Positions 35,935 to 44,555 of a stretch of 58,566 nt of DNA are shown here, one piece after another. Origin of the DNA: Promethearchaeota archaeon (GTDB lineage: Archaea > Asgardarchaeota > Lokiarchaeia > Sigyniarchaeales > SOKP01); the NCBI GenBank assembly GCA_004524535.1, contig SDNY01000005.1:1-58566 (forward strand), read 5' to 3'. The position numbers were made by a program, and so were the translations under genes. Under the pieces are notes generated by a model. The model was not told the origin of the DNA. It did no database searches and was given only the letters and a program-made list of their open reading frames with translations. The stretch's first letter is position 1. Each line of letters begins with the position of its first letter.

Positions 35935-36651
35935 ATGAACGTAATTAAACAAAATGAAGATTATGTTATTTTAAAACTTCATTGGTTTGAAAAATATTAC
36001 GGGCATATCTTATATTTTTTATTTTATTTTTTACCAGAAGTAATTTTTTTATTTGCTTTAGGGTATTACTTAAAAAACCCCTTGTTTTACATTCTCTTAA
36101 TATGTTCTTTATTATTGTTTCAACTATTACTCCTTTTTTCTTATAAATATTTTATAGAAATAAATTTTGAAAAAGAACAAGTATTCACTTATGTAAAAAT
36201 TCTTGGAATAAAAATAGATTTAATTAATTATTCAATTTATGATATTATATCATTAGTCTCAGTTATTAAAATTTCAAAGCTGGGAATAATCTGTAGAATT
36301 GAAATTAAGACTAAAAAAGGGTATGTAAAAAAACCTTTATTGGAATTACAAAGTTTTAGTAGAAGATCTCGTAAATTTTATGAATATTATATCGATTTTT
36401 TTAATATCCTAATTGTAAAAGCGTTAAAAGAAAAAGGATATAATATTAGATCAAATTTATTAAATTTTCAAACTTCATTAATTGATGTAAATTTTAATAA
36501 TCTGAAGAAATTATCGAAAGAACATTCCAATTCAAAACAATTTCCCTTAGATTTAGTCGTTTGTTTTATCATTTTTCCGATTGCAATCTATATATTTTTT
36601 ATAATTTTAATTATTATAAAATATTTATCGGATCTTATTTCTTTAATTTGA
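35935..36651 (+). CDS. cassette gene B, copy 2 (membrane protein)
   Basis: 238 residues, same layout as copy 1: two N-terminal membrane helices, conserved domain FIEINFEKEQVFTYVKILGI, and a C-terminal hydrophobic helix. The leader is the same as for copy 1 (GATTTGAAGATAAATGAACG). Substitutions concentrate in the membrane segments, suggesting divergence under relaxed or changed selection. Unknown function. Confidence 0.7.
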   Translation: MNVIKQNEDYVILKLHWFEKYYGHILYFLFYFLPEVIFLFALGYYLKNPLFYILLICSLLLFQLLLLFSYKYFIEINFEKEQVFTYVKILGIKIDLINYSIYDIISLVSVIKISKLGIICRIEIKTKKGYVKKPLLELQSFSRRSRKFYEYYIDFFNILIVKALKEKGYNIRSNLLNFQTSLIDVNFNNLKKLSKEHSNSKQFPLDLVVCFIIFPIAIYIFFIILIIIKYLSDLISLI

Positions 36652-36872
36652 TAACCTCGCAAAAGTATTTTAAAACAGTATTAAATAAATGAGGGTAATT
36701 TTTTTTGATATTTGAAATATTACGGTAATTTTTCTGAATTAATCTTTTATTAGTTATAATATCTATTTCAGTGTAGTTTTTTAAATCTCTCGTTTTCATT
36801 TTCAGAGCTTTTGAACGTTTATATCTTTCTTTTAAAATTAGCCTATTAAAAGATATGATTAAATAAAATTCG

Positions 36873-37268
36873 ATGAGTATGGACAATGTAAAATATATTA
36901 TGGTCTCAAATAAATATTCTCTTGAAACTCAAGTTGAAATTGAAAATATTTTAAAAGAATTTCAGTTTAAAAACTTATTTTACATAAAATATGAGTTTTT
37001 TTTTGATGGATGGGCAATATTTTTGAAAGAAAAAGCACTTTATCCTCGTAGTATTATAATCTTTAAATCTTATAACAAGGATTCTTTTACTATTAAAAGC
37101 TTTGAGATTTATCTTGATAATCATAAAGAGGAAAAATATAAACAAATATATATTGTAGAGGATATAATAAATATTGCTGATTTAAGAAAAGAATTAAATG
37201 AGATTATCTATGGAAAGGATTTAATAAATTATACAAATAAAAAATATTATAATTATTTTGATAAATAA
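36873..37268 (+). CDS. cassette gene A, copy 3 (unknown, 131 residues)
   Basis: Third copy of gene A with a different N-terminus (MSMDNVKYIMVSNKYSLETQ) and nearly identical body. It is not followed by gene B but abuts the KH gene (convergent, 3 nt apart). Because the intercopy sequence behind copies 1 and 2 matches the KH gene's 3' end, this copy marks the ancestral location. Confidence 0.7.
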   Translation: MSMDNVKYIMVSNKYSLETQVEIENILKEFQFKNLFYIKYEFFFDGWAIFLKEKALYPRSIIIFKSYNKDSFTIKSFEIYLDNHKEEKYKQIYIVEDIINIADLRKELNEIIYGKDLINYTNKKYYNYFDK

Positions 37269-37271
37269 ATG

Positions 37272-37829
37272 TTAAAATTCAGGTTTATAAAATTGTCTGA
37301 ATTTCTCTTTTTTTTTCTCTAAATATTTGTTTTCTAAAAATTTTATTACAACATGATGCGGCATACCATTTATTAACATACTAACTGCTTTTCTTGCAAT
37401 TTGTAAATTTTCATAATCAGCTATGATTGAAACTGTTTTTCCATAAACGGAAATATAAGATTCACCAAATTTTTCGATTGTCTTTCGCATCTCTCCATCT
37501 CTACCAATTATTCGACCTTTTATCCGTTTTATTCGTTTATCTGATTTTCCCAAAATTGTTAAAAGGTTAAAAACTTCAAGCTCATAAGTATCTTCCATTA
37601 ATTTCATAGCTTTAATTGGATTAAATCCCCTATTTATTGCATTAACTACTTTTTGAGCCGTGTAAATATTTAATGGATTATAATTAGGATTATTCAATTC
37701 TGGGTTTATATCACAATCTCCCGTTTTACTATCTAAATCTATTTTTACGCCTAATTTCCTTTCAATTTCTTCTTTTGTTTTCCCATTTTTCCCAATTATT
37801 ACAGCAATCCTATTTTTTCCAATTTTCAT
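37272..37829 (-). CDS. KH-domain RNA-binding protein (Pno1/Dim2/Krr1-like)
   Basis: 185 residues with two KH-type modules: RIAVIIGKNGKTKEEIERKL (residues 6-25) and IKGRIIGRDGEMRKTIEKF (about 102-120), each with the G-x2-G loop. Eukaryotic Pno1/Dim2 works with Dim1, RIO1 and Nob1 in SSU rRNA maturation; the archaeal gene is commonly beside rio1, as here. It is last in a same-strand run aIF2-beta/DUF424/NMD3/RIO1/KH. Confidence 0.92.
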   Translation of the reverse strand: MKIGKNRIAVIIGKNGKTKEEIERKLGVKIDLDSKTGDCDINPELNNPNYNPLNIYTAQKVVNAINRGFNPIKAMKLMEDTYELEVFNLLTILGKSDKRIKRIKGRIIGRDGEMRKTIEKFGESYISVYGKTVSIIADYENLQIARKAVSMLINGMPHHVVIKFLENKYLEKKKEKFRQFYKPEF

Positions 37830-37921
37830 AGCTCTAAATATTTAACTTTTACGAGTAAATATAGATTTATAATTTTTTAAGAATCAAGCTTATTTGATTT
37901 TTTTGTTTTTCCATTTTATTT

Positions 37922-38764
37922 CTATAAATTAATGACATCATAGTAGAATTTTCTGGGATCTGGCATCTCTATCCCTAATCTTTCAAAATAATTAAATATA
38001 TTTTTAATATCTCTGACTAAATAAACTTCAGCTTTCGGATGTTGAATGGAAACCGCTTGAGAAACATCAATTACTATAGGTTTTTGGTTATGATATAAAA
38101 TATTAAATTCTGATAAATCCCCATGAACCAATTTAGCTTTCTGATATAATCTTTTAATAAACATTAATATTTCATTAAATAAAAGAATCTTATCTTTAGG
38201 ATTTTTAATATCTTTTAATAAAGGAGCTGGAATAGCCTCAAAACCAATATATTCCATTATTAAAATGTTATTTTTAATATAAAACGGTTCTGGTACGCTT
38301 AAACCAGCTTTAAAGGCTCTTTTAAGATTTTTATACTCTTTACTTGCCCACAAATTAATTATTTTCATAACATTATGCGGAATTTTTTTGAATCTTGGAT
38401 CTCCTATAATATAATTTCTCATCCATTTTGAAGTGTTGCTATCAATTTTATAAATTTTTACTGCAACTTCTTTACTTTCTTGATCGTAAGCTAGATATAC
38501 ATTTGCTTCTTTTCCAGCTGAAATTATGCCCTCTATTTTCTCTAAAGGTCCATTTGTTAATATTTTATTTAATTGGAAAACCGTGCGTTCATCAAAAACA
38601 GATTCAATGACCGCTCTTTTTTTCGTTTTGTCAGTCTTTTTAATTCTTTTGTTATCTATTTTTTTTTTTTCCAAATCATCTATGCTTGAATCCATTTTCT
38701 CATTTGATTTATTGTTTAATTCTTCCTCTAAATCGTCGTCTACGCTGAACTCGTTGTTCTCCAA
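37922..38764 (-). CDS. RIO1-type serine protein kinase
   Basis: Atypical kinase/ATPase in small-subunit maturation. 280 residues: acidic/basic N-terminal tail (about 1-50), flexible P-loop ISAGKEANVYLA (about 81-92), VAVKIYK (Lys), catalytic LVHGDLSEFNILYH (about 213-226) and metal-binding VIDVSQAV. The start codon abuts the NMD3 stop directly. The KH gene follows 92 nt later. Confidence 0.96.
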   Translation of the reverse strand: MENNEFSVDDDLEEELNNKSNEKMDSSIDDLEKKKIDNKRIKKTDKTKKRAVIESVFDERTVFQLNKILTNGPLEKIEGIISAGKEANVYLAYDQESKEVAVKIYKIDSNTSKWMRNYIIGDPRFKKIPHNVMKIINLWASKEYKNLKRAFKAGLSVPEPFYIKNNILIMEYIGFEAIPAPLLKDIKNPKDKILLFNEILMFIKRLYQKAKLVHGDLSEFNILYHNQKPIVIDVSQAVSIQHPKAEVYLVRDIKNIFNYFERLGIEMPDPRKFYYDVINL

Positions 38765-39691
38765 TTATTTTTCATCCAATTTTTTTTTAATTATAATCTT
38801 ATCCCTAAAAAAATAAGAGTATTCCTTTATTAATTTGGTACCTTGTTCACTTCGAAGTAAAACTTTATTTTTAGATAAATTCTCAACATTATATTTCTTA
38901 TTATCAATTAAAACTGAGTCGTTTTTATTTATTGGTAAGAATTTTATTAGACTTTTCAATCTATAAAGATTCCTCCCTTTCTGAGAATCGCGTCCTACTA
39001 ATTTTTTTGATCTTTTCAATAAAAAGTGGTAATTATGTTTTAAAAAATTTATAATATAGTTCATAAGTTCATTCGTGCTCAAATAAAGATCAACACCAAA
39101 TTTTTGATCTTCAATCTTTGAAATATAATGCCTACGATCTTTCTCGTTTAATTTCTCCACATATATATGAACATTATCTAAAACTTCACTTATTAAACTA
39201 AAATAAGATTCATTTATTACTCGCAATTGGATAATTGATAAGAAATACGTACCTCCTCTTAAATTTGAACAATTTTTACATAAATCATAATTTATATCGA
39301 TATTAATTTTTTCTTCATTAGTTACCTTTTTATCACTTATTAGAGTACCCCTTACCGTTGAGATAAGAGAATTCAATAAACCGCTTGAAGAATAAATAAA
39401 ACTCTCCTGATCGAAAAAAATAGAGAAATTTATATTATTTTTTTTAAAATTTGGTTTTAAAATAAATCTTCTAATTGAATCCTCAATAATAAAGTAAAGA
39501 TCATTAATATCTGGTTCGATCCATGTATTTTTTTTAGAATAACTCCCACAATCAAGGCAAATTTTAATGGATAAGTTCTCAGGCAATTTAAATAAAGGAT
39601 GTTCCATCAAATAACATTTAAAACACATTCTATAATTGGGTGCAAATTCATCAAGTACCTTTCCGCATATCGCACAAAATCTATTTGGCAT
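38765..39691 (-). CDS. NMD3-like 60S/50S export-adaptor homologue
   Basis: 308 residues. N-terminal treble-clef zinc pairs FCAICGKVLDE, MCFKCYL and ICLDCGSY, then NYDLCKNCSNLRGGTY, as in archaeal and eukaryotic NMD3. The rest is alpha/beta, with INKNDSVLIDNKKYNVENLS resembling the OB/SH3-like region. NMD3 monitors 50S subunits. The start overlaps the DUF424 stop by 1 nt (coupled translation). Confidence 0.92.
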   Translation of the reverse strand: MPNRFCAICGKVLDEFAPNYRMCFKCYLMEHPLFKLPENLSIKICLDCGSYSKKNTWIEPDINDLYFIIEDSIRRFILKPNFKKNNINFSIFFDQESFIYSSSGLLNSLISTVRGTLISDKKVTNEEKINIDINYDLCKNCSNLRGGTYFLSIIQLRVINESYFSLISEVLDNVHIYVEKLNEKDRRHYISKIEDQKFGVDLYLSTNELMNYIINFLKHNYHFLLKRSKKLVGRDSQKGRNLYRLKSLIKFLPINKNDSVLIDNKKYNVENLSKNKVLLRSEQGTKLIKEYSYFFRDKIIIKKKLDEK

Positions 39692-39987
39692 TAAAACATC
39701 ATCTTCATTGCCATTGGAACACCATTAATAAAACGAATGCCTTCTTTAGGGAGAATATGGCAATCAATAACTTTATTTATAATATTTTCACCAACTATAT
39801 TAAAATATGACGATTGTTTTAGAATATCAATAGCATCATCAAGATTTACTAGATTTCCTCCAAAGAATTGATTAGATATTTCAATTTTTAAATTACCTTC
39901 TCTAAAAACTTGATTTAATAAATCTTCATCGCAAACGGCCACTGTTTCAATTTCATTTCTAATATGAATCTTTAAAAATACTTTCAT
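39691..39987 (-). CDS. DUF424 family protein
   Basis: 98 residues: KVFLKIHIRNEIETVAVCDEDLL, GGNLVNLDDAIDILKQSSYFNIVGENIINKVI and GIRFINGVPMAMKM match the conserved archaeal DUF424, which is found beside aIF2-beta and NMD3. Function unknown; the location suggests translation. It follows aIF2-beta by 36 nt. Confidence 0.9.
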   Translation of the reverse strand: MKVFLKIHIRNEIETVAVCDEDLLNQVFREGNLKIEISNQFFGGNLVNLDDAIDILKQSSYFNIVGENIINKVIDCHILPKEGIRFINGVPMAMKMMF

Positions 39988-40023
39988 TTTATTCTAATAA
40001 ACCCAATCTTACTATTATTATAA

Positions 40024-40449
40024 TTATTTCTCTTTAATTTCTAGTCTTGCACCACATGCTCCACATTTAAGGAATAATTTTTTACCTTCTCTTTGAATTT
40101 CTGTGTCAGGCTTATTACAAACATTGCATAAAACATAATTCTTAGTATAATCTTCAATTAATCGATTTAATACTTGTTCCTTATAGATACTTTTTAAAAA
40201 TAATTGTTGCCCTCGTATTTCACCCATAGTTCCTGCTTTTTTTAAAAAAATTCCTAAGAAATGTCTTGCATCTCTATTTAGTGTGTTGATGATTTTAGAA
40301 AAATTAACTATAAATGTATTTTTACTTTCGATTCGAAGAACTACCTTAGGAATTTCGAATCTCGAAGATTTCTTTGCATTCTCGGGAATTTTTTTATAAG
40401 CCCTATCTAACAGTTTTTCATAATCGTATAGATCCATTATCGACTCCAT
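40024..40449 (-). CDS. translation initiation factor aIF2 subunit beta
   Basis: 141 residues. N-terminal DYEKLLDRAYKKIP, central FEIPKVVLRIESKNTFIVNF and HFLGIFLKKAGTMG, then zinc ribbon YVLCNVCNKPDTE...LKCGACGARLEIK. Part of the aIF2 GTPase that delivers initiator tRNA. A better start may be the Met at residue 5 (MDLYDYE). First gene of the ribosome operon on this strand. Confidence 0.95.
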   Translation of the reverse strand: MESIMDLYDYEKLLDRAYKKIPENAKKSSRFEIPKVVLRIESKNTFIVNFSKIINTLNRDARHFLGIFLKKAGTMGEIRGQQLFLKSIYKEQVLNRLIEDYTKNYVLCNVCNKPDTEIQREGKKLFLKCGACGARLEIKEK

Positions 40450-40533
40450 TTTTCCATTTTCTATATAAAATAATAATAATTCTTAAGAAAAATATTTTTA
40501 CAATTTTATTAGGAGAATTTTAAAAAAAACCTA

Positions 40534-41280
40534 TTAATAAGTTTGATACACATTTTTTTCTGATGGGTAAATTCTAGATTCCATCTCCAAATCTCTAATA
40601 TATTTTTTTAACTTCTCTTCAGAAATTTGGATTAACTCTTTAATCTTTTTGAAACTTATCCCATTTCCCTCTATTGAATGTTTTTCTATAACAGAATAAA
40701 TTTCTTCTTTAACATCATCAATTTCTAAAGATTTCTCCTCATCAAAGAGACTATTAACATCAATTTCGGTTGATATTTCGTCAATCTCAAATTTTTCCTC
40801 TGGAAATTCTGGTATTTCTTGGATTTCTCCAGCTTTAATTTTTTTAATTATTTCTGCATCTCTTAATAGAATAAAATTTGGATCTTTTATTTTATTGATA
40901 ATCTCAGGTGATATCGAAATATAATCCTTCCATTTTCTAATTAAGCCAACAACATCAACAATATCTCCTTTTATAAAATCTTTAAAATGGTCTGGATTCG
41001 CTTTCCATAATATAGCTCGTATTAATCCTGTTCCATCATCTAAATCGAATTCAATCCTTAAATTAGAACCATTGTCATCTTCTAAAACAAAATCGCTCTC
41101 AGTTGATTGGGTATTTAAGATCTCTCTCTTATCGATAATTGTTGCCACAATTCGAACTCTCTTTACTTTTCCAAAAATAGTATAAAGGGATTTATCTTCG
41201 ATTGAATATTTGCCATCCAAAATATTTTTTATCCAACAATGAATCGCAGGTGACCTTTTTGGATATTGCATCTCATTCAT
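40534..41280 (-). CDS. RPA32-like OB-fold protein with winged-helix C-terminus
   Basis: 248 residues. OB fold at about 20-125 (IFGKVKRVRIVATIIDK, DDGTGLIRAILWKANPDHF, GDIVDVVGLIRKW), acidic linker (about 160-190), and a winged helix at about 195-248 (EEIYSVIEKHSIEGNGISFKKIKELI). This is the architecture of RPA32 and archaeal RPA-associated proteins. It likely partners the RPA1-like protein at 12.4 kb in ssDNA binding. Confidence 0.85.
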   Translation of the reverse strand: MNEMQYPKRSPAIHCWIKNILDGKYSIEDKSLYTIFGKVKRVRIVATIIDKREILNTQSTESDFVLEDDNGSNLRIEFDLDDGTGLIRAILWKANPDHFKDFIKGDIVDVVGLIRKWKDYISISPEIINKIKDPNFILLRDAEIIKKIKAGEIQEIPEFPEEKFEIDEISTEIDVNSLFDEEKSLEIDDVKEEIYSVIEKHSIEGNGISFKKIKELIQISEEKLKKYIRDLEMESRIYPSEKNVYQTY

Positions 41281-41446
41281 GTAGATTTTAGCTCCAGAAA
41301 TTTAATTCTAATTCAACTAATATATATTAAGTTTTATTTTTTATAGAAAGATCTATTAAACAAAAAATATCTTTAAAATTTTTTTTTGAACATTTAACTT
41401 ATATTAATCCTATTTTATAAAAAAGAATAGAAAAAAATGTAAATGG

Positions 41447-41587
41447 TAGCGGGGGTTCGAGTTTCAGTTTGCTGGAAATCAGTATTTTATAACCTTTGAA
41501 CGAACGAGTCTGCTATTCATTCGACAATGAAAGAATATTCTCAGGGTTATGAGCCCTGCGGCATAAACCAGGCTAGCCCACCCCGCT
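41447..41587 (-). tRNA. initiator tRNA-Met(CAT) with variable-loop and T-loop introns
   Basis: Read on the minus strand: acceptor AGCGGGG/CCCCGCT, anticodon arm CAGGG-CTCATAA-CCCTG, T stem GTTCG/CGAAC, discriminator A and encoded CCA (41444-41446). Intron 1, 41508-41538 (31 nt), interrupts the variable loop: CTG/CAG, bulges GAA and ACT, inner TATTC/GAATA. Intron 2, 41461-41494 (34 nt), splits the T loop with a full BHB: outer GTTCG/CGAAC, central TTCA/TGAA, bulges AAG and ACT, inner GTT/AAC. Splicing gives a 76-nt tRNA with T loop TTCAAAT. The A-U-starting GC-rich acceptor is initiator-like. Confidence 0.93.
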
Positions 41588-41735
41588 TAAAATTATTCCT
41601 ATGAGTTATTTAAATAATGTTTATAACTTAATAGTAATCTTATCTTTAAAATTTTTATTATTATGTGGTGTTTTTTAATAAAAGAATAAAATAATTGTAA
41701 ATATTAATTGAAAATTCAAATAAAAGGAAAAGAAG

Positions 41736-42527
41736 ATGGGAGATTCACATTCTAAAAGCTTTTTTGGTCAAAATACGGGATTAGTAATTAATAGCTCCTC
41801 AAAATCAGAACCTTTTTTTTTTATTAGATGTATTAAAAAAAAACCTGGTGGATCGTGGGAAAAACCTTCTGCTGGCGAAGGAAAAGTAATTAAATGTTCT
41901 TTAGATGAGATTGTTATGATATTACAGGTTTTAAATCGGAAGCAATTAAATTGGTCTTGTTATCATAATTATAAAAACAATAAATCATCTATATCATTTG
42001 GATGGGAAGATGAACAAGCAGAAACTTTGTGGATAAATATCGCAAACTATTCAAAAATGTTGAATTTTGCTCAGGCAGAAATTTTAAGGCTATTATTAGT
42101 GCACATATTACATGAAAAAATAAAATATGCTACTTGCTCTAATGGTGAAAATCTAAATAATAAAATGGAAAGTAAATTCTACTCTGAAGGAACTGATCCT
42201 AATAAAAATAATCTGAATAATAATATAACTCTTGAAAAAAATTACGATCAAAATTTATTTGAACAGGATTTCGAGGAAAATGTAAATCAAGATAATCAAA
42301 TATCTTCCATACTCGTCTCAAAAAGTAAATTATTTAAGGAGATGACTAATATTAATGGAGCAATTAAAGGAGAAACAGAAAAAGCTTTATTGCTCACTTT
42401 TAAATCGGGACAAGAAATTTGGATCCCCAAATCAACAATACATTGTCAATATATTCCTAAAAAAATGTTCAATCAGAATTTTCTTATTGATAATTGGATA
42501 TTAAATAGAAACAAAATTCTAACTTAA
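41736..42527 (+). CDS. two-domain protein of unknown function, 263 residues
   Basis: N-terminal domain (about 20-135) begins EPFFFIRCIKKKPGGSWEKP and continues GKVIKCSLDEIVMILQVL, SCYHNYKNNKSSISFGWED and LWINIANYSKMLNFAQAEIL, a strand-strand-helix order suggestive of a PC4/Whirly-like nucleic-acid binder (tentative). A low-complexity Asn/Glu linker follows (about 145-195). The C-terminal segment GAIKGETEKALLLTFKSGQEIWIPKSTI resembles a small beta-barrel. No family is confirmed. Confidence 0.65.
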   Translation: MGDSHSKSFFGQNTGLVINSSSKSEPFFFIRCIKKKPGGSWEKPSAGEGKVIKCSLDEIVMILQVLNRKQLNWSCYHNYKNNKSSISFGWEDEQAETLWINIANYSKMLNFAQAEILRLLLVHILHEKIKYATCSNGENLNNKMESKFYSEGTDPNKNNLNNNITLEKNYDQNLFEQDFEENVNQDNQISSILVSKSKLFKEMTNINGAIKGETEKALLLTFKSGQEIWIPKSTIHCQYIPKKMFNQNFLIDNWILNRNKILT

Positions 42528-42675
42528 AATCGGATAATAAAGAAGCATTTTTAGATATAATTTGTACTATTTATAAAAATTCTATTTTGTTCCTTATCCT
42601 TTAATTAAAATAAAACCAATAACCTTAATTTCTTATATTAATTTTGAATAAGAAAAAATAGATATTTAAAATTAA

Positions 42676-44502
42676 ATGAGTTTTTTTGATTTAATCCTTT
42701 CAATTATAACTAATCCATGGTTCATTATCTCTATAATCTTCTGGTTAATTGTATTAGTTTTAATTTTTATCCTACGCAATAAGAAAGACAGTATTCTTGT
42801 GTTTTTTCCTTTTATTGCTATGTTAAAGACTAAAAAATTAAATAATTTTATCTCTAAAATTTCAAAAAAAAAACCGAGATTTTGGCGAATTTTTTGGAAT
42901 ATAGGAATTTTTATATCTTTTGCATTTATTATCTTTGCCCTTTTTTTCTTTTTCATAAATTTAATTAATCTCTTATATCAACCAAGGATAGAAAATGCAG
43001 TGACACCTTTAATACCTGGTGTCACGGTAGATCTCCCCCTTTTTGCATATTTAATAATACCACTACTGTTCATTTTAACTACTCACGAATTAGCACATGG
43101 AATTGCTGCTAATAATGATGGTGTCGACATTAAATCTACTGGTATTTTAGGAGCAGGATTATTCTTTTTAATTGGAATGGGTGCTTTTGTTGAAGTGGAT
43201 GAAAGAGAATTAAATTCACCCAAGTTCCATAGGAATACACGTTTAAGAATCGCTGCTGCGGGTACTTTTGTAAATGCAATAACAGCTGCAGTTGCTTTTT
43301 TTCTCTTATTGATTTTTCCAATTCTGATTTCACCAATTTACGGGGATCGTGTTATTCAAGTAGATTCCGTACTAAAAGAAGATGAGGGTGGCTTTAATTA
43401 TGGTAGACTCTCAAAAGGTGATGTTATTACAGCTCTCAAAAAGAAAGATTCAGACGAAGGTTTTATTAATATTAACGGGGATGGATATTATAGCCTTCAA
43501 AATCTACTAGACAATAACTCTATTAAAATTAAGTGTTCTCCTGGTGATAAATTAACATTAAAAATATATAGGCCAAGGGTAGATAAAACGATTGAAAAAA
43601 ATATAATTCTGGGGCCTCGCTATAAAATAGGAATCTTATATGAATATATCTCCAATAGAAAATTAAAAATTACTTATATTTACTCAAAGGAGGAAGATGG
43701 AAATAACTACAACAAAGATTTATATGAAGATTTAATTATAAGAAAAATTAATGGTACACGAATAAATAAAGCTGAAGGACAAACGCTTGAGAAACTATTG
43801 ACAAATTTTAATTTGAAAAAGATAAAACTAACCTCAGAATCTGGTAAAAATTACTATTTAGACGTTGATTTTGATGGTGTTTTTATCGGCATTATAAGTA
43901 AATTGTATTGGATGCCTAGAAACAACAATATAATAGCAAAAACTCTTGGGGGCAATTTTCCTGACTTTTTATTAAGAGAACTTATATGGTTCTGGGTAAT
44001 TGCCTTTAGTGTAACTTTATTTAATATGCTTCCTCTGCCAATATTCGATGGTGACAGAATGGTGAAAGAAATGATTAATTCGGGGATTGGAGAAAAGTAC
44101 AAATCTAAAAAGAAGAAAAGAGATAAATTTATATATAAAAAGAAAGAAAAATTTTATGGTTTATCTGAGTATCGTGTGGAAAAAATAGATTCAATAAAAA
44201 TCTACACACAAGACCAAACAAGAACAGAACAAAGCAAAATTATACTTGGTGAAAACAATTATGATCTAATCGACAAAATTGGGGATGGATATAAAAGTAC
44301 TGTATCATTTGATTTGCCTGAACAAACAGAATTAAAAGAAAACTCAATTATCGAAGTATCTTACGAATATTGGTATGATGAGAGAAAAAAAATAAAAAAA
44401 ACCATTTTGAATACGATTAGAATTTTGACTTTATTTATAGTTCTTGGTAATTTTCTATTATCTTATATTCAATTAGGAAATGTAGCATTTTGGTTAAGTT
44501 AA
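42676..44502 (+). CDS. M50 site-2-protease family membrane metalloprotease
   Basis: 608 residues. N-terminal membrane helices (about 5-33 and 75-97), zinc motif HELAHGIAANNDG (HExxH, about residues 136-148) in a membrane segment, a large extracytosolic PDZ-like region (about 225-420), and the second motif FNMLPLPIFDGDRM (NxxPxxxxDG, about 450-463) near the end. Site-2 proteases cut membrane-anchored regulators. An additional C-terminal domain of ~130 residues ends in another membrane helix. Confidence 0.92.
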   Translation: MSFFDLILSIITNPWFIISIIFWLIVLVLIFILRNKKDSILVFFPFIAMLKTKKLNNFISKISKKKPRFWRIFWNIGIFISFAFIIFALFFFFINLINLLYQPRIENAVTPLIPGVTVDLPLFAYLIIPLLFILTTHELAHGIAANNDGVDIKSTGILGAGLFFLIGMGAFVEVDERELNSPKFHRNTRLRIAAAGTFVNAITAAVAFFLLLIFPILISPIYGDRVIQVDSVLKEDEGGFNYGRLSKGDVITALKKKDSDEGFININGDGYYSLQNLLDNNSIKIKCSPGDKLTLKIYRPRVDKTIEKNIILGPRYKIGILYEYISNRKLKITYIYSKEEDGNNYNKDLYEDLIIRKINGTRINKAEGQTLEKLLTNFNLKKIKLTSESGKNYYLDVDFDGVFIGIISKLYWMPRNNNIIAKTLGGNFPDFLLRELIWFWVIAFSVTLFNMLPLPIFDGDRMVKEMINSGIGEKYKSKKKKRDKFIYKKKEKFYGLSEYRVEKIDSIKIYTQDQTRTEQSKIILGENNYDLIDKIGDGYKSTVSFDLPEQTELKENSIIEVSYEYWYDERKKIKKTILNTIRILTLFIVLGNFLLSYIQLGNVAFWLS

Positions 44503-44555
44503 TGAATTTAATTGATTAAAATTAACAATTTTCAGATTTTAACGAATAAATACAA

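Larger units (their letters stand above)
34296..37304 (+). repeat. tandem A-B cassette array (2 full units plus a partial third)
   Basis: Unit 1 spans about 34296-35457, unit 2 about 35521-36673, and the partial unit 3 about 36908-37304. Each full unit holds gene A, a 33-nt copy of the KH-gene tail, gene B and the tail sequence GATAACCTCGCAAAAGTATT. Sequence between units is unique. Identity is highest in gene A. Confidence 0.85.

Noticed and set aside
36635-36886. 83-residue minus-strand frame between cassette units
   Set aside because: AT-rich, Lys/Asn/Ile-biased, overlaps the ends of two cassette genes and has no recognisable features; probably chance.
41447-41587. A permuted plus-strand tRNA (CAGGG-TTATGAG-CCCTG anticodon arm)
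   Set aside because: The plus-strand reading needs an odd anticodon loop; the minus strand gives a perfect initiator tRNA-Met with two BHB introns and an encoded CCA.
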